Below, piece by piece: positions 45,202 to 57,651 of a stretch of 64,000 nucleotides of DNA. Position numbers and translations under genes: made by a program. The DNA is from Fragum whitleyi. Its lineage: Eukaryota > Mollusca > Bivalvia > Cardiida > Cardiidae. Under the pieces are notes generated by a model, which saw nothing but the letters and a program-made list of their open reading frames with translations, was not told the DNA's origin and ran no database searches. The stretch lies in contig OX411548.1 of NCBI GenBank assembly GCA_948146395.1, positions 38,655,737 to 38,719,736 of the forward strand, given 5' to 3'. Each line of letters begins with the position of its first letter. The first letter of the stretch is position 1.

Positions 45202-46828
45202 AATCATGAAAAGCTATTGGAATCTCTTTTCAAAATTCCTGAACATCAAAAAGATATTTTCAACAAACTTGTTTTTTAATGTAGGATGGACAATTTCAAT
45301 ATGTTTCTTTTTTCTAATGTACAATGTTTTTTGGCGTTGTTCACATGGTCACGGGGAAATGTTGATTCAATATTTAAATGCTTTTAAATTTCAAAATTGC
45401 TTTCTAATTCAAATGCGTCCTAAATAAATAAATTAACCATGCCATAGGACTGGTTCATTTAGAAACATAATGCTATATTCTGTTTAAAGAAAGATTGCTT
45501 TTTAAGTAACTCTTCAAGCGCGCAAATATAAACCGTAAGGGTGCAGCCATACGAGCTATCATTTTTATATTCTGTTCGACATTTTCTTAAATTTAGACAC
45601 TTTCTTGAAGAATGTAGACATAAACCTTACTTTTTACCAATGTAGGACACCTTTGAAATTTGGTACACCTTTTAATTAAACAGGGCGCGTTTTGCGCAGG
45701 AAATCCAAGAACACAAACCCGTCACAATAGCGATGAAAATCCGCCAATAACTTAAACCATATTAATGTTTGATGTTGAAAGATCGATATTTATGACTCAA
45801 GAAACCCCTCATTCTTCCATAATCCCCTAGAGTCCCATACCCCTCCAAAGCACAACATGATTCGAGAGATTGGGTTGACCTTCGTGGCTTTATTTTTAAG
45901 CCTACTGAATTCACACAATATAATTTTATTGCTAAGCCTTTGTCAGGCTTAAAATCTTGGGAAAGAACGAGTTTTGTCTGATATTTATGGAATGGTTTTC
46001 TAGTTCGCTTGAAAGATTTTGAATGCAGCACAATTATCATAATTCATATGTTTTGGTAAAGCACAACAATTACTTAAAAAGTACAGAAAATGGAATAGTG
46101 CGCAATCATTTAGGTACAGATGAATAAGAAGGATATGTTGTCTTTACTTCAAACTAAAAGAAGACAAATAAATGTACAACATTTAAGGTAGAAATGCTTT
46201 GAAAACTTTTTTTCGTGCAAATAAGTGATTTTAATTAATATTTATAAAAAGGAGTTAACAAAACTTTGAAACAGTAGATGTTTTTTTTTTTTTTTGGTTT
46301 TTTTACTAATTTTGATCATTATTTTTCACAAAAAAATGGTTCTTTTGAATAAAGGATGTTCTATGTCACCTTTTGAGGGACAATTGTAAGATATGTTTCA
46401 TGTGAATATCTGGAATTCTGGAAAATGAACTCTATTTCAGATTTTGTTGAGAACAGTCTCTGTTCATATGTTTCTGCTGTGAATTTCATCTATCTGTAAT
46501 AACCATATTTTTATTGCTCAAATTACTACAATCTAGAGTTTCATTGCTGTAATAAGGAAATCTATATAAGGTAAAAATCCGCCATTTTATTTCAGTCTGG
46601 CTCATTTCCCCTCATTCGTCCTAGTCCTGTGTTTATTACCACTTTGACAGATGTTAACGTATTGATTGGTTCTCAATAAAACCCAGTCATGCGTGAACGG
46701 TTTTTAGTGAGAGTCGGTCGACGGAAGCCAGAACGAGCAATTATCTTTTCATTTACATCAGTTATTCCCTGATTGAAAGGTCTGTGCGTAATGTATGCCT
46801 TGGTGAGAGCTCCTGACAAACGAACATT
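45202..46828. other. No supported gene
   Basis: A 92-codon minus-strand frame at 46040-45762 has no recognisable domain. A T-rich run lies near 46283-46301. Nothing else is supported. Confidence 0.4.
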
Positions 46829-47059
46829 TTAACCCTTTGCTGTTTAATCCCTGCTTTTTACGTGCCTGTGATTCTATGATTGAGAAAACATTGTGGAAAA
46901 AAGAAGAAATTGCTTCTGACAAGCAATTTCTTCTTTTTCCACACTATTTTCTACCCTACTGAATGGTTATTTTTCAATTTAAATCTACTTGAAAAATAAG
47001 ATTTACAAAATCTTTGAATTTGGACAGGTCTAAAATTTTGTAAAACAGGAAACGTTTAA
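46829..47059 (+). mobile_element. Family A MITE copy 4
   Basis: TTAA at 46829-46832 precedes CCCTTTGCTGTTT. The right end AAACAGGAAACG is altered from GGAAAGGG and runs into TTTAA. The internal hairpin arms are complete. Confidence 0.85.
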
Positions 47060-47845
47060 TATACTGAAGCCATTTTTCCTTCATTCCTTGCATTGAGGGC
47101 TCTCATTCAAATTGTCTGAATAAATAAATTTAAATGAGCACTCATGATTTAACATTAAAGTTGATTTGATGTTTGTTACTATATTTTTGGCCTAACGTAG
47201 GATTTTTATCCAAGACTGAGCTTATTCACTTGCCATCACTTGGTACTTCAGAACTGATTTCCATATAGATAACTGCTTAATTCAACCCTTATCCATTTCT
47301 TTTCACTTGTAAACGTTTTTTGGATCACAATTTCTGCCAAGTGTTTAAAGGTGACTCCATATTAATTATTGCCAATTACTTGTATATTTTTTTACTAATT
47401 CGTTTAGGTTTTTTTTGCAAAGGCCAAACTGTGTGCGTCGATAAATTAGCATAGAATGATTTACATACGTGTACACGCATTAATTCTAATCTTCATAACA
47501 AGGAGTTATAAACATAGAAAATGATTTATAACTACACGGCTCAAAATCAAACAATTGCCCTGAGATGTGGCCATTTTCCTTTCGGATGACTTTAACAAAT
47601 ATGACAAAAATGGACATCTCTACTTAGATGAAGGGTAAATTGAAATCGATATTCTGGCCGAATGTCAATCAGAATTACGTTCCCCTCAATCCCCCAAACT
47701 TCTGCAACATTTTATCTCTGTTGAAGGCTATCTGTCATCTTGTTCTATTTATTTGTTTGCCTCTGTTTGATTCTTTATTGCTTAATCAAAATATGGGATA
47801 CACATTTCCCGATTCTTCTCGTAGCAAATTGGTGAGAAATAAAAT
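47060..47845. other. No feature seen
   Basis: AT-rich spacer. The 112-codon plus-strand frame starting at 47628 runs into a family E element and is not called. Confidence 0.45.
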
Positions 47846-48105
47846 TGTGACCCGTCACGCGATTAGGGAACATCTGGGTAGTGCGTATAGTGTCGAGCCT
47901 TGTCAGACTGCGCGTACTGCGCAGACTGACAAGGTCAAGACCTTTCACGCTATACTTATTTTCTGAATCTAGAATGATCAAACTACCTTCCGATGAAAGA
48001 ACTTTTGAGATTCGACTTCTAATTGACCTCTACTAGAACCAATCTCTTTTTCAAAAAAAATTTTGAGGAGTTCCCAGATAGTCCCTTTTCGCGTGACGGG
48101 CCCAA
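47846..48105 (+). mobile_element. Family E MITE copy 2
   Basis: The left terminus is TGTGACCCGTCACGCGATTA and the right terminus in reverse complement is GGGCCCGTCACGCGAAAAGG. The internal hairpin 47898-47934 is CCTTGTCAGACTGCGC, GTACT, GCGCAGACTGACAAGG, with 16-bp arms and one mismatch. Confidence 0.85.
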
Positions 48106-50165
48106 AATACTCAATATATAAGACTAGGGAGGCTGTGTAACCAATCGTGCAAAAAAGAAACCACCGAAGTATTGAGCAAAAGATTTCACGTGTTTTAATA
48201 AAAAGATAAAAAAGAGACATTGTCAAGTTTTGTCGGGAACTTAATGATTTCCTGTAGTTTTTGACAAGAAATTTTATATTCTATTATTAGTATGAAATGA
48301 AAATCTGTAATAGTTCATCAAAATCCTTGAAATTCATCCGTTGGATATATTTTTTACCATTGAAAGCGCGTGTTTAAGACTAAAGACAGTAAACAGTATA
48401 TGATTGTTCCACAGAAAGTAAACACGGTTTTATACTCTTCATACAATTAAAGTTAATTTCAAAGTTTCGGTGAAATAGGTCACAATAAACCCTTTATAGG
48501 TAAGTAGACTAATCCGCCATCATTGTCTTGACCTTCGATTCAATTTTGGGTTCAGTTAATTTGAAGCATCCAAATTTTATTGTTAACAAAAACTAAAAAT
48601 ACTTTTTACCTCTGGAATAGTTTTTGTCCGGGAATACTGAAATGCAATGCACATGTGGATAAATGCATGACACCAAAATTGCTAGACAGTAATTTCAGCA
48701 TATTTCAGAAGAGGCTTATCAGTTTATCTGCATTTTCGATTAACTTCGTCCACTAGGGAAACTTGGAAGCGGTTTTATTACATTGCAATCGCATTCTGTT
48801 CAGGAAAATTAATCTTTACCTACTCACGATGGAAACAAATGCGATATAGACTCTAGATAAATGAAATTAGTTTGTAAATTATTTTGGATGTATCTAAACT
48901 TTAAGGAGTTTTAAAGTTAAATATACTAAATAAAATTGTGTCTATTTGTAAACACGTATTCTATTAAGACAAAATCAATAAGATAAATATACTCGTTTCA
49001 AAAATGCGTTGGAAGCTCACACGAGAGTCATTTCTGTTATCTTCCACATGGGTGTTATTAATGCTCAACAAACTTGTCTAACCATTGGACAGAATTTCGA
49101 TTCTTAAAACCTTTATCAAACGCATCTCATTAAACTTAACATAGTTAGTACTCTTGAGATTCGATCTCACATATTCTCCATACGGAGGTTTTTGTAAAAG
49201 GGGTACTGAGATACATACATGTAAACTGATTCTTGGGGGTCTTTCTCTTACATTCAAAGATGTTTGTCTCGACAACACTGAATTAAAAAAAAACATGTAT
49301 TCAGTTAGAATTATTGTGCATTTTACATATTAAATATAACTTCGAATCAGTCATTTAAAATACATTTTAATGAAAAAAAGAAATGTTTTCTGCAGGTAAA
49401 ATCGCGTTTTTCTCCCTTTTTATTTTATCAATATTTTATTAGTTTCTTTATTTTTAGGGGGTCGCTTGACTTAATTTCACCTAGAATTATACTTTATAAG
49501 AGACCGAAAACAGGTTCTTATAGATCGACGAAGTTTTAAGTTGCACAAACCAATGGAAAAACAAGACCCCGTCACGACATAGATCTGAGAAAGCAGAGTC
49601 GTGCTCACTAAATAATGCATGAGTCTGCGCTCATTTGCAGCGTTAAAACGTAAGGAGAGGATTGTGTGTTACCAGGAGAATGTTGGTGAAATCTGATTTG
49701 TTTTCTGTAAGACTGCCTGCTGTCTGGTTGAAGTAACACCTTAAATATTCATGTTGCATGTATATGGGTTTGTAAATCCCAGTTTGCCTTTCCCACCCAA
49801 AACGCAAATATAATGAAGCAACAAAAGTGGCCGTGGTGCGGATGACTGAAGAAGATTGGTTAAGCACAATCGAATTAAGTTCAAAACTAGAAAAGGAGGC
49901 AAAGTTCAATCTAAGATAATTTTGTTAAAAACGATAAAAGAAGGAAAAATAGCTAAGAAAATGACAGATAAATTTAAGATAACCCAAAAAGAAGAATTGG
50001 TTTGGCTCATAGTTCCTTGGCAGTCGTCCTTTTTTCCGCTTGTAATTGTCATTTACAATATATTTCATAAGACCAAAAAGAAGAAGAAAAAACACTATTT
50101 AAAGTGCTCGTACTTTCCATTACTAACGTAGTTTACATACTACTCTTTCTAAATCCTGAGAATCC
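48106..50165. other. No supported gene
   Basis: Opposed 88- and 91-codon frames at 49643-50131 have no domain. No repeat is seen. Confidence 0.4.
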
Positions 50166-50169
50166 TTAA

Positions 50170-50260
50170 TCCAGGGATCCAGATAAGAGGGGGTAAGGCC
50201 AATCTAAATTGTTTTATTTCCAAATGAAACCCTATGTTGTGGGTGTTCATTTGAATCGTC
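50170..50260 (+). repeat. Family J dispersed repeat fragment 1
   Basis: CAGATAAGAGGGGGTAAGGCC and AATGAAACCCTATGTTGTGG match 55070-55150 and, more loosely, 53697-53760. Confidence 0.6.
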
Positions 50261-50812
50261 TCATTGAGTAGCGGAATGACGAGGTTTACCAATGACGATG
50301 TGACTATTTCAGTCGATATGATCAAATGAGATTAAAATCAGAAAAAGAAAAACCCGATGCCCGAATCAATGACAATCATCACATAAAAGGCAAGTGTAAC
50401 ATGTAAATTGTTATTGTAGGGTTTTTTTACACGTACTTTTGTACCTGTATTACAACAAGACATGCAGTCTGGTAAGACATTTGAAATGAGGACTCTTGGT
50501 GTAAAAATTAACAATGACTTATTATTTGAACTACTTTACTATGACGACACAGAGTGCATTAAACCTTTATTTTTTTTTAATTTTTCATAGCCTAAATACA
50601 AGTTCATTTATATAGAATGGCAATTAATGTTACAATGCTGCTATTGGTACGCTCACTTTAGGATTTTTGACCATTGACTTATCGAAATTAGTGACCCATT
50701 GCTAAAATTGCTGAAGCGTCTAAATAGTTTATAGGCACAGACTTACGACCTTTTAGAACGAGTCAGTCGGTTTCAGCTGTCAAGAAGCTTTGGATAGTTA
50801 CATGTACCAGTT
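50261..50812. other. No feature seen
   Basis: Nothing is supported. Confidence 0.5.
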
Positions 50813-51040
50813 TTAACCCTTTCCTGTTATACAAAATTTGGACATGTCCAAATTCAAATGTTTTGCAGACGAAAATTTAAAGCGGATTTAATTTGAAAAA
50901 TAACCATTCTGAAGGGTAGAAAATAGTGAGGTAAAAGAAGAAATTGCTTGTCAGAAGCAATTTCTTCTTTTTTCACAATGTTTTCTCAATCATAAAATCA
51001 CAGGCACGTAAAAAGCAGGGATTAAACAGGAAAGGGTTAA
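50813..51040 (-). mobile_element. Family A MITE copy 5
   Basis: 220 bp, 50817-51036, with perfect TTAA on both sides. Termini are CCCTTTCCTGTT and AAACAGGAAAGGG. The internal hairpin is complete. Confidence 0.9.
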
Positions 51041-51522
51041 ACAATAACTAAGGCGTAGTGTAATTGTTATTTGAAGAGCGTCTTGAAACAATTTACTGGG
51101 TTTTCTATAGATTCGCTATGAATCTCGTCATATCGTTATTTTCCATTTAAGAAATATGATTGTTGATGCCACTGTTTCTAAATATTGTAAAGTATAAAAA
51201 AGTATACGTTTATGTGTCAACAAAAGTTCTTCTCATAAAATGAGTACACCACTAACGAATATAACCAATACTAACAGGAAGTTGTAATGATATGTCGTGT
51301 CCGGTAATATGGACATGTCATGTTGAGAGCAGATTAGTACGAACCATCGAGTCATCATCAAAAACACGCGTCCTTGTATGATAATTGTGGCGGAGTGTCC
51401 AGTGTTGCATGTCACACGGACGTTCTAGGAAAATACAGTTGCTCTCACAAGAGCGTTAACAGAGATCAAAATGAAGTTCATTTGTATGTGGTTTTTAGAT
51501 TTTTTTTAATTTGTTTCATAGC
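51041..51522. other. No feature seen
   Basis: Nothing is supported. Confidence 0.5.
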
Positions 51523-51902
51523 TATTCTGTGTTATTAATGAACTGGCAGGGCGGTGCTTAACCGTGACGTAATTTGGCGAGTTTACTTTTCAATAGTTTG
51601 GGTTCTTTCAAATTTTAGTCGGAATCATCGTTAACGCGTGCAAATAACTGTGTCCCAAAACCTAGAGGATTCACGGACTTTGAGAGAGTGAACACATTTC
51701 ATTGTTTGGTTACCAAGGCCTCGTAACTTCAGCTTGATTAAGCTGAAGTTACCAGGATTTGGTTACCAATCTATGGTTTAAGGTCTCGAGTTATTTATGT
51801 CGACTCTCTTTAGAAGTAGGTTATTTTAGATAAAAGCTGATTTCCCTTAACCTTAAGTGCTTAGGCTCCGCCCTGCCAGGGCATTAATCATGGATAATAC
51901 TT
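51523..51902 (+). mobile_element. Family F hairpin MITE copy 2
   Basis: Ends match copy 1 (TATTCTGTGTTATTAATGAA and ATTAATCATGGATAATAC). The central hairpin GTAACTTCAGCTTGATTAAGC then TGAAGTTAC is intact and is flanked by TTGGTTACC and its repeat. A ~13-bp segment present in copy 1 near 28140 (CAACGACCCGTTA) is missing. Confidence 0.8.
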
Positions 51903-52089
51903 ATCTTACTCGTGTTTAATGCTATAGACAAGCATTTTCAAGTGAGTGATCAACAAGCTGACTTCTACATAGTGGTAATGTTTTCTCTTACCCCACTCTT
52001 GCATGCAGATCAAAAGTATCGATTAAAAGAATCGAAACTCTTCCCTTGTTGAAAGTTCATGGATGTAAAGCGATGAATCCGCCTTCACT

Positions 52090-52535
52090 TATATTTTATG
52101 TCCTCGCACCAAAGGATTGGGGGCATATCATTTTCTTTTGTCTACGGGGGCATATTGTTTTACCGTTGTCTGTCTTCCCATCTGCCTGACGTCTGTCTTT
52201 CCGTCTCTTCGTCTATATGTCTGTCTGTCTGACTTAATTAAACATTAACATTGGAAACTACTCTTAATCTATTCAAGATGCACTGTTCATATGTGGCATG
52301 ATTCTTCTTCTCAATGATACGTATCTACTGATGCGATGGTCAATGTCATGTGCTGAAGTCAAGGTCTTACTTAAATGTCAAACACTCAAAAACTTAACAT
52401 TTACTTCAAGCATATCTAAGATGGAATGTTCATATTTGGCAAAGTGATAAATCTCAATAATAACAATCTACTGATGCCAAGACAAGGTTCATTTGATAAA
52501 GTAAATGTGATATTTCAAGGTAAGTCGTTCGAGCC
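52090..52535 (+). repeat. Degenerate tandem repeat, first part
   Basis: GGGGGCATATTGTTTTACCG and a GTCTGTC-rich run open the repeat. Units follow with AACTTAACATTTACTTCAAG, then GATGGAATGTTCATATTTGG, then CTACTGATGCCAAGACAAGG, at a period of roughly 140-150 bp. It is interrupted at about 52535 and resumes near 52980. Confidence 0.65.
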
Positions 52536-52979
52536 CGTTCAAGATATAATGGTATAATATAACCTACGTCGCGGGTGTGAAATAACCCCATTAAATATTT
52601 TTTATATTACACACTTGCTATGACACTAGTGGAATACCTGTGGCAATGAGCTAAGAAATGGCATCAGCGTTATATTTTCGTTTTGAAAATGACGTCATAA
52701 TGGATTTGCTGACGTCATTTCGCAAACGGAGTTTTATGTTTCGCGGAATAACTTGAATCGATAGATATTGTAATTTCTTCGTTTTATCACAAAATGCGGG
52801 TCATATTATAAATAGAATATCAAATTTGTGCTCATAAAATACCGAATTTATTAAACTCGTCATCTATAAAGAGAAAAAAATCGACACAACCTTGTTCTTA
52901 TCTGTTTATAGATGATTCGTTAAATACATTCGGTATTCAATGACCATTCATTCAATATCCTCTGTTTAAAAGTTGATAT
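52536..52979. mobile_element. Insertion splitting the repeat, with inverted arms and paired TGACGTCA
   Basis: TGACGTCA occurs at 52690-52697 and 52710-52717. An inverted repeat pairs 52839-52870 (ATACCGAATTTATTAAACTC) with 52905-52936 (complement ATACCGAATGTATTTAACGA), arms ~32 bp with a 34-bp spacer. Boundaries are inferred from where the flanking repeat stops and resumes. Confidence 0.5.
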
Positions 52980-53265
52980 GATGATAGATCTGGATATAGT
53001 GCGTCTGCCGATGCCAAATGAAAAGTCCTGTGATATGGCTATATACTAGGATCAAACATTCAAAAACTTAGCCAAAAAAATTAGCATTATCAATTATTTC
53101 AAGCAAAGTCATCATTCCTATCTGGCATATACATACGTGTCATTTAAACGCAACCACAGATCAAGGCCGTGCGATCAAAGTCAAGGTCATCCGTCAAGGT
53201 CAAATTTCTGAAAAAAAATACTGTTTTGGGGGCATTTCTTTTTCACAAACACGTCTTGTTTTAAT
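52980..53265 (+). repeat. Degenerate tandem repeat, second part and end
   Basis: Units with GCCGATGCCAAATGAAAAG and CAAACATTCAAAAACTTAGC continue the array. It closes with GGGGGCATTTCTTTTTCACA then AACACGTCTTGTTT, an end signature I recall from mollusc repeats of this kind. Confidence 0.65.
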
Positions 53266-53694
53266 CCATTATCTAGTTAGGGGTAAATGGCCTTTGCTGA
53301 GTGACATGTTTTCCAGTAGGTATGTCCGGATCGTTCATTTTCGAGTCACAAGTCATTTGTACAATAAATAAATAGAGCTTAACCACTATACAACGAAACC
53401 TTGTTAGAATAAACATATTTTGACAAACAATGTTGTTATTCCAAATTTGGTAGCGATTGTATCTAAACAGTGATATAGGGGAAATTTTGGTGGGAGATAA
53501 CGAGTTCTGAAAAAAGCCATAAGTCAAACTATCTGACTAATATGTCATTTGGTATGCTCTGGGGATCTTCGCCATTTCCCCTCACTTAGATTCACCAAGA
53601 TTCTTGAGTCTAAAATGATGTTCTCGTAGGTTTACCAAAACTTATCAATTATTCAAAGACATTTTTATTTAACATCACACAAGTACGATATTTA
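53266..53694. other. No feature seen
   Basis: Nothing is supported. Confidence 0.5.
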
Positions 53695-53950
53695 AAGGTG
53701 TAGTAAAGAGTGGTCAAGCCAGTAAAAAACTTTAATTCTCAATGAAACCGTACCTCATAATCCTAATCTGAAATCTAAAATAGCACCACTCTGTATCTCT
53801 TCAGTCATAGATCGACTAAATTCTTATCGATTTTTCGTAAAGATTTATAAGTTACAGTAAATGATCAAAGGTCACTTTTGTTTACACCTAAATTGACAAA
53901 ATTTACCTTTTATCACTCATGGAAACTTGTGCATTTGAAGATACTTTATT
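53695..53950 (+). repeat. Family J fragment 2 followed by family L palindrome
   Basis: 53697-53830 is diverged family J (TCTCAATGAAACCGTACC). 53862-53915 is a palindrome of the L type: TGATCAAAGGTCACTTTTGT against TGACAAAATTTACCTTTTATCA. It continues with CATGGAAACTTGTGCATTTG as at 41940. Confidence 0.5.
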
Positions 53951-55065
53951 TCTACATGATGCAAGTAATGTTCTTAATTCTAGTTAATATACATGTATAT
54001 ATTTGCCTCTACATTAGAGGCATAATGATGAAGTAAAACTATCCATGAATTTCAAGTCATTAAACAATTGTACAAATCTACCAATTACGATAAATCCAAA
54101 GAATGTTTGAATTTTAATGTTTGGTTAAATCAATGGTTACAATTCCTCAAAGACTATAAATTTTGAATTGTTATTTATTATTGTGTGTTCTATCTATTTA
54201 GATTGTATTACTTAAATTCAGAATGACAATGATGATGTAGGTTTGGAGTGACACTATCGAATTATATAGAAAAAAGTTTATTTGGAAAGGGATAAGGGTT
54301 ACAAATAAACATTGTCCCGGGCAAAAATGTTAGTGCGAGAGAAAAAGAGAAAAAAGAGACAGCTTAATCTATTCAGGGGTCAACCTTGATTCATTTAACA
54401 GTCTACAATAAAACATGTCGGGGTTGATAAAAATATGAGCTTTTATTCCACATGGGACTAAAGAAATATGTCTGACAATGGTCAAATGGGATCAAATTGA
54501 CTCAATTGTATACCACGAAATCGGGAGACGAAGAAGTTTATTACTAAATTAAACACTTGAGTTAAAAACAATGCTAAGACATAAATATTTTGAAAAGAAA
54601 CCTTGACCTTGGACGAACAAATCAAAATAATGATAAAAAAATCAATTCATATCAGGTCTAACTATTTCCAGCACAATATTTTTCGTCCGCATGAAAATAT
54701 GAGCTTTAATGAAAAACCAATTATTTTACAATCCGATTCCCGCGTCTATTCATTTGTCCATACCTTTTGATCATATTGTGTGTCAAGAACAGCACGTGCT
54801 TTTCTATGATGGCTTTTCTTCTCGTGATTTTTATGGGGGTCACAAATGGTCGCCTAAAAGAAAGTCCACCACAATAATAAATGGTAGTGCTACTTTACCC
54901 TTTTTAAAGCATGTATTCATTATTTTTCTGGCCAAAGAGCAATGATTCAATTCTTAAGACGAATGTTCTATTTCCGAAGCCTTTAAAAAAAAAAATAAAT
55001 ATAAATCATGAAAATAAATAGATAAAAAAATAATAAATTGAATCCTTACGGTTTTGATGTCTTTT
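53951..55065. other. No supported gene
   Basis: A 78-codon plus-strand frame at 54709-54945 has no recognisable domain. Confidence 0.4.
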
Positions 55066-55069
55066 AACA

Positions 55070-55255
55070 GAGGTTCGGATAAAAGTGGGTGATGCCAGTC
55101 TAAAATCTTTATTTCTCAATGAAACCCTATGTTGTGGGTAGTCATTTGAAATGTCTCGACTAGAAATTCCAATTAGTACCTACAATGTAGGATTTGTGTA
55201 TAATTGAAACAATTTAATTTGAACTCCAAATTACCCCCTCTATCTGTAGCTCTTT
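55070..55255 (+). repeat. Family J dispersed repeat fragment 3
   Basis: GGATAAAAGTGGGTGATGCCAG and CAATGAAACCCTATGTTGTG match fragment 1. The segment extends through TTTGAACTCCAAATTACCCC. Confidence 0.6.
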
Positions 55256-55480
55256 TTTCCCCAACCAATATCGCATTTTTTTGAAAAAAGAATTGATTGA
55301 TTGATTTGTAGAGATGTCTGCCATTGACATATTGATCAATTGATTCGTGAAAAAATGCATTCTGGTCTTAGTTGACTGTCATTTGCTCCAATGAATCTAA
55401 ATTGAAAAAGAAACGTACAAATACTGTGTACCAATTTATTACATATTTACTTTTAGCATAAGTAATTAAATTTTCACCTA

Positions 55481-55547
55481 GCGCTAAGTGAGTGATTTAG
55501 AACGGTTTTGATCGGAATGAGTGTCAATTTCACGATGTTTCCAACTT
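55481..55547 (-). mobile_element. Family D terminal fragment
   Basis: AGTGAGTGATTTAGAACGGT then GTGTCAATTTCACGATGTTT is one terminus of family D. No partner end lies nearby. Confidence 0.65.
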
Positions 55548-56254
55548 TATCATATTCATATTTTAAAAAAAAAAGGCAAGTAGCAAAAACTAACCCTTAG
55601 GCATCAGAGTCGGTATTTCAACGCTGATTTATGTTCAGGGTGACAAAAAACGGTACCAACTGCTTGCAAACTGTACTCGGCTTTGCAGGGGCATTCACTT
55701 GAATAGGAATCGATATTTGTTTTTGATAATACAACAAAACAACTCTGTCTTCAAAAAAACAAACAACAAGTGTAGACTACAATGTGCTCGAATACAGCTC
55801 CTTCAAAAATACAACGGATCAGTATGGAAAGGGTCTAAGAAGTTTGATTACAGTCTCTGATCAAATACTTGGCCCTGTGGTGGAGGTATTAACTGGTGTT
55901 TAAATAGTCAACAGAAACTTGTCAGAAGTCGACAGACGGATATTTTTCTTGGACAAACTTGGACGCGACCTTCAAACAAAACACAAGACATGTAAATAAT
56001 TGAGAGATGAGACTTTTTAGGCTTAAAAGCAAACAAATCTTGTCTTTTTTCAGCTGCTGTTATGTTTTCAATGTAATGCTGAGATTAACGCACATGAGGC
56101 TGTGCGTGACATTTCCAACAATTTGACATGTGCTTGAGATGTAAACATTGAGCAGCCTAAGCAGTAATAAATGACAATTTAAGATTATCTAACTGCCTAG
56201 AGATATTTTGAGACCATTTCTATCCACCAGGTGCATAGTGAAGACTTTGGTCAG
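55548..56254. other. No feature seen
   Basis: Nothing is supported. Confidence 0.5.
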
Positions 56255-56255
56255 A

Positions 56256-56305
56256 TTGTGCAGATGCACAGGCTGACCAGAGTTTCGCTTTTGCTTATTT
56301 TAATT
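56256..56305 (+). repeat. Family H dispersed repeat fragment
   Basis: TTGTGCAGATGCACAGGCTG followed by ACCAGAGTTTCGCTT matches 38245 and 58222. An 80-codon frame starting here (56231-56473) looks signal-peptide-like but begins in this repeat and ends in a SINE. Confidence 0.45.
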
Positions 56306-56454
56306 TGTTGGGAATGTCACGCACAGGCTCATATAGAACCTTGTGTAAAAATTTCAGTTTTTGATTGTGTGAAGCATAATACCACTTTCAAATATTTTTC
56401 TTTACATCTCGACTCATTGTACCCTAGTTTCGATCGCATCTCAAACGAACTGTA

Positions 56455-56740
56455 TCGATGGATTGGAGTTTAATGCCGCTTTCAACATTATTGTAGTTAT
56501 ATTACGGCGGCTGATGCATCTATCCATGACATTATGTCGTTTCACACACCACTGCAACCGCAACATTTTATCTGAGCAACCAACATGGCCAGCCTCCTTA
56601 GGGGTTCTACTTATCATACTCCCATTGTTGGGTAACAAATGACTCGTATCGCATTGACTTTTGTCAGATGCAGGATGAAAGTTGGCCGAGCCGGGATTCG
56701 AAATCACGATCTCAGGAATGACAGACCAGTTCATAGGCGT
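56455..56740 (-). mobile_element. tRNA-headed SINE, near full length, second subfamily
   Basis: On the minus strand: B box ATTTCGAATCCC and GGCTCGGCC near 56690, body GTGTGTGAAACGACATAATG and ATGGATAGATGCATCAGCCG, tail CCGCCGTAATATAACTAC and TTGAAAGCGGCATTAAACTC. Head and body match 24295 while the tail matches 2303 and 27125. This shows that different heads share one tail. Open frames on both strands here are shadows. Confidence 0.8.
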
Positions 56741-57650
56741 AAGTATAATTTTGAAATTTATACGCACTCAGAAGGTGGCCAACATAGAAAATATAAAATA
56801 AATGCGATATGTGGTGTGTGACAATAGATGAATGTCCTCCGTCCGCTCCCCCTTTTCTATAATATGAACGTTGGATAATAATCGAAACAGTTTCGACGTT
56901 ATGATCATTCATCAATGATATTTTTCGAAAGAGGATTTATTTCTATTACGCACTTGCGTTATGTGCGTAATTGTGTTTACGCCATTTCAATTCGTTACAT
57001 ATTGAGCTAGCTAAGCTCGATCTCAAATGACTCGAAATGTATTATGAAAGGAGCAAAGATGTCTCGTTAAGCTTGACCTTTTCTTGAGGGCGATTTGCTT
57101 GAATACTATTACAATATACAAAATTAACCAAGTTACCTACGGAATTGATCATCTCTTTTAAGAGATGAATGAACAAATAGTGTCTGTCATTGTATTTTAT
57201 TTTTACCATCGATAATAATGCACCTGTTGAAATGAATACACATATTCTTATGGAGAAAGTTGCATTTCGAGGTATTTTTGAAATAAGTTCTCAAGAGCCG
57301 GATTTGCACATGTTTTGTATCAATACATATAATATATTTGAAAAATATTCAGAAAAGGTCACTCATGATACATTTTGTAGGTCATCAAAATTCATTCGAT
57401 TATTGACTCACTATTCTGCAATAACCAATATATTTATTAAAATTTCTAATGGGGCGTTATGACATCTTTACCCCGGGATTCAAATAACTAAGCTACAATC
57501 TTACATTTCACTTCTCGTAATGAATAATTTACGGAAGCTATCCACCTCGTTAATTCCATTACATCACTCCAATTGATTAGTAATAATCCTTTCCTCTTTC
57601 GTACACAGTGTTTCGTAATCTGATATATTCAAAAATTATTTCCTTATCAA
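56741..57650. other. No supported gene
   Basis: A 90-codon plus-strand frame at 57190-57462 has no domain I know and no splice or promoter context. Confidence 0.4.
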
Positions 57651-57651
57651 T

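Noticed and set aside
47628..47966. 112-codon plus-strand frame
   Set aside because: Its second half is the left part of a family E MITE; no domain in the first half.
56231..56473. Signal-peptide-like 80-codon frame
   Set aside because: It starts inside family H repeat sequence and terminates inside a SINE, so the coding look is probably accidental.
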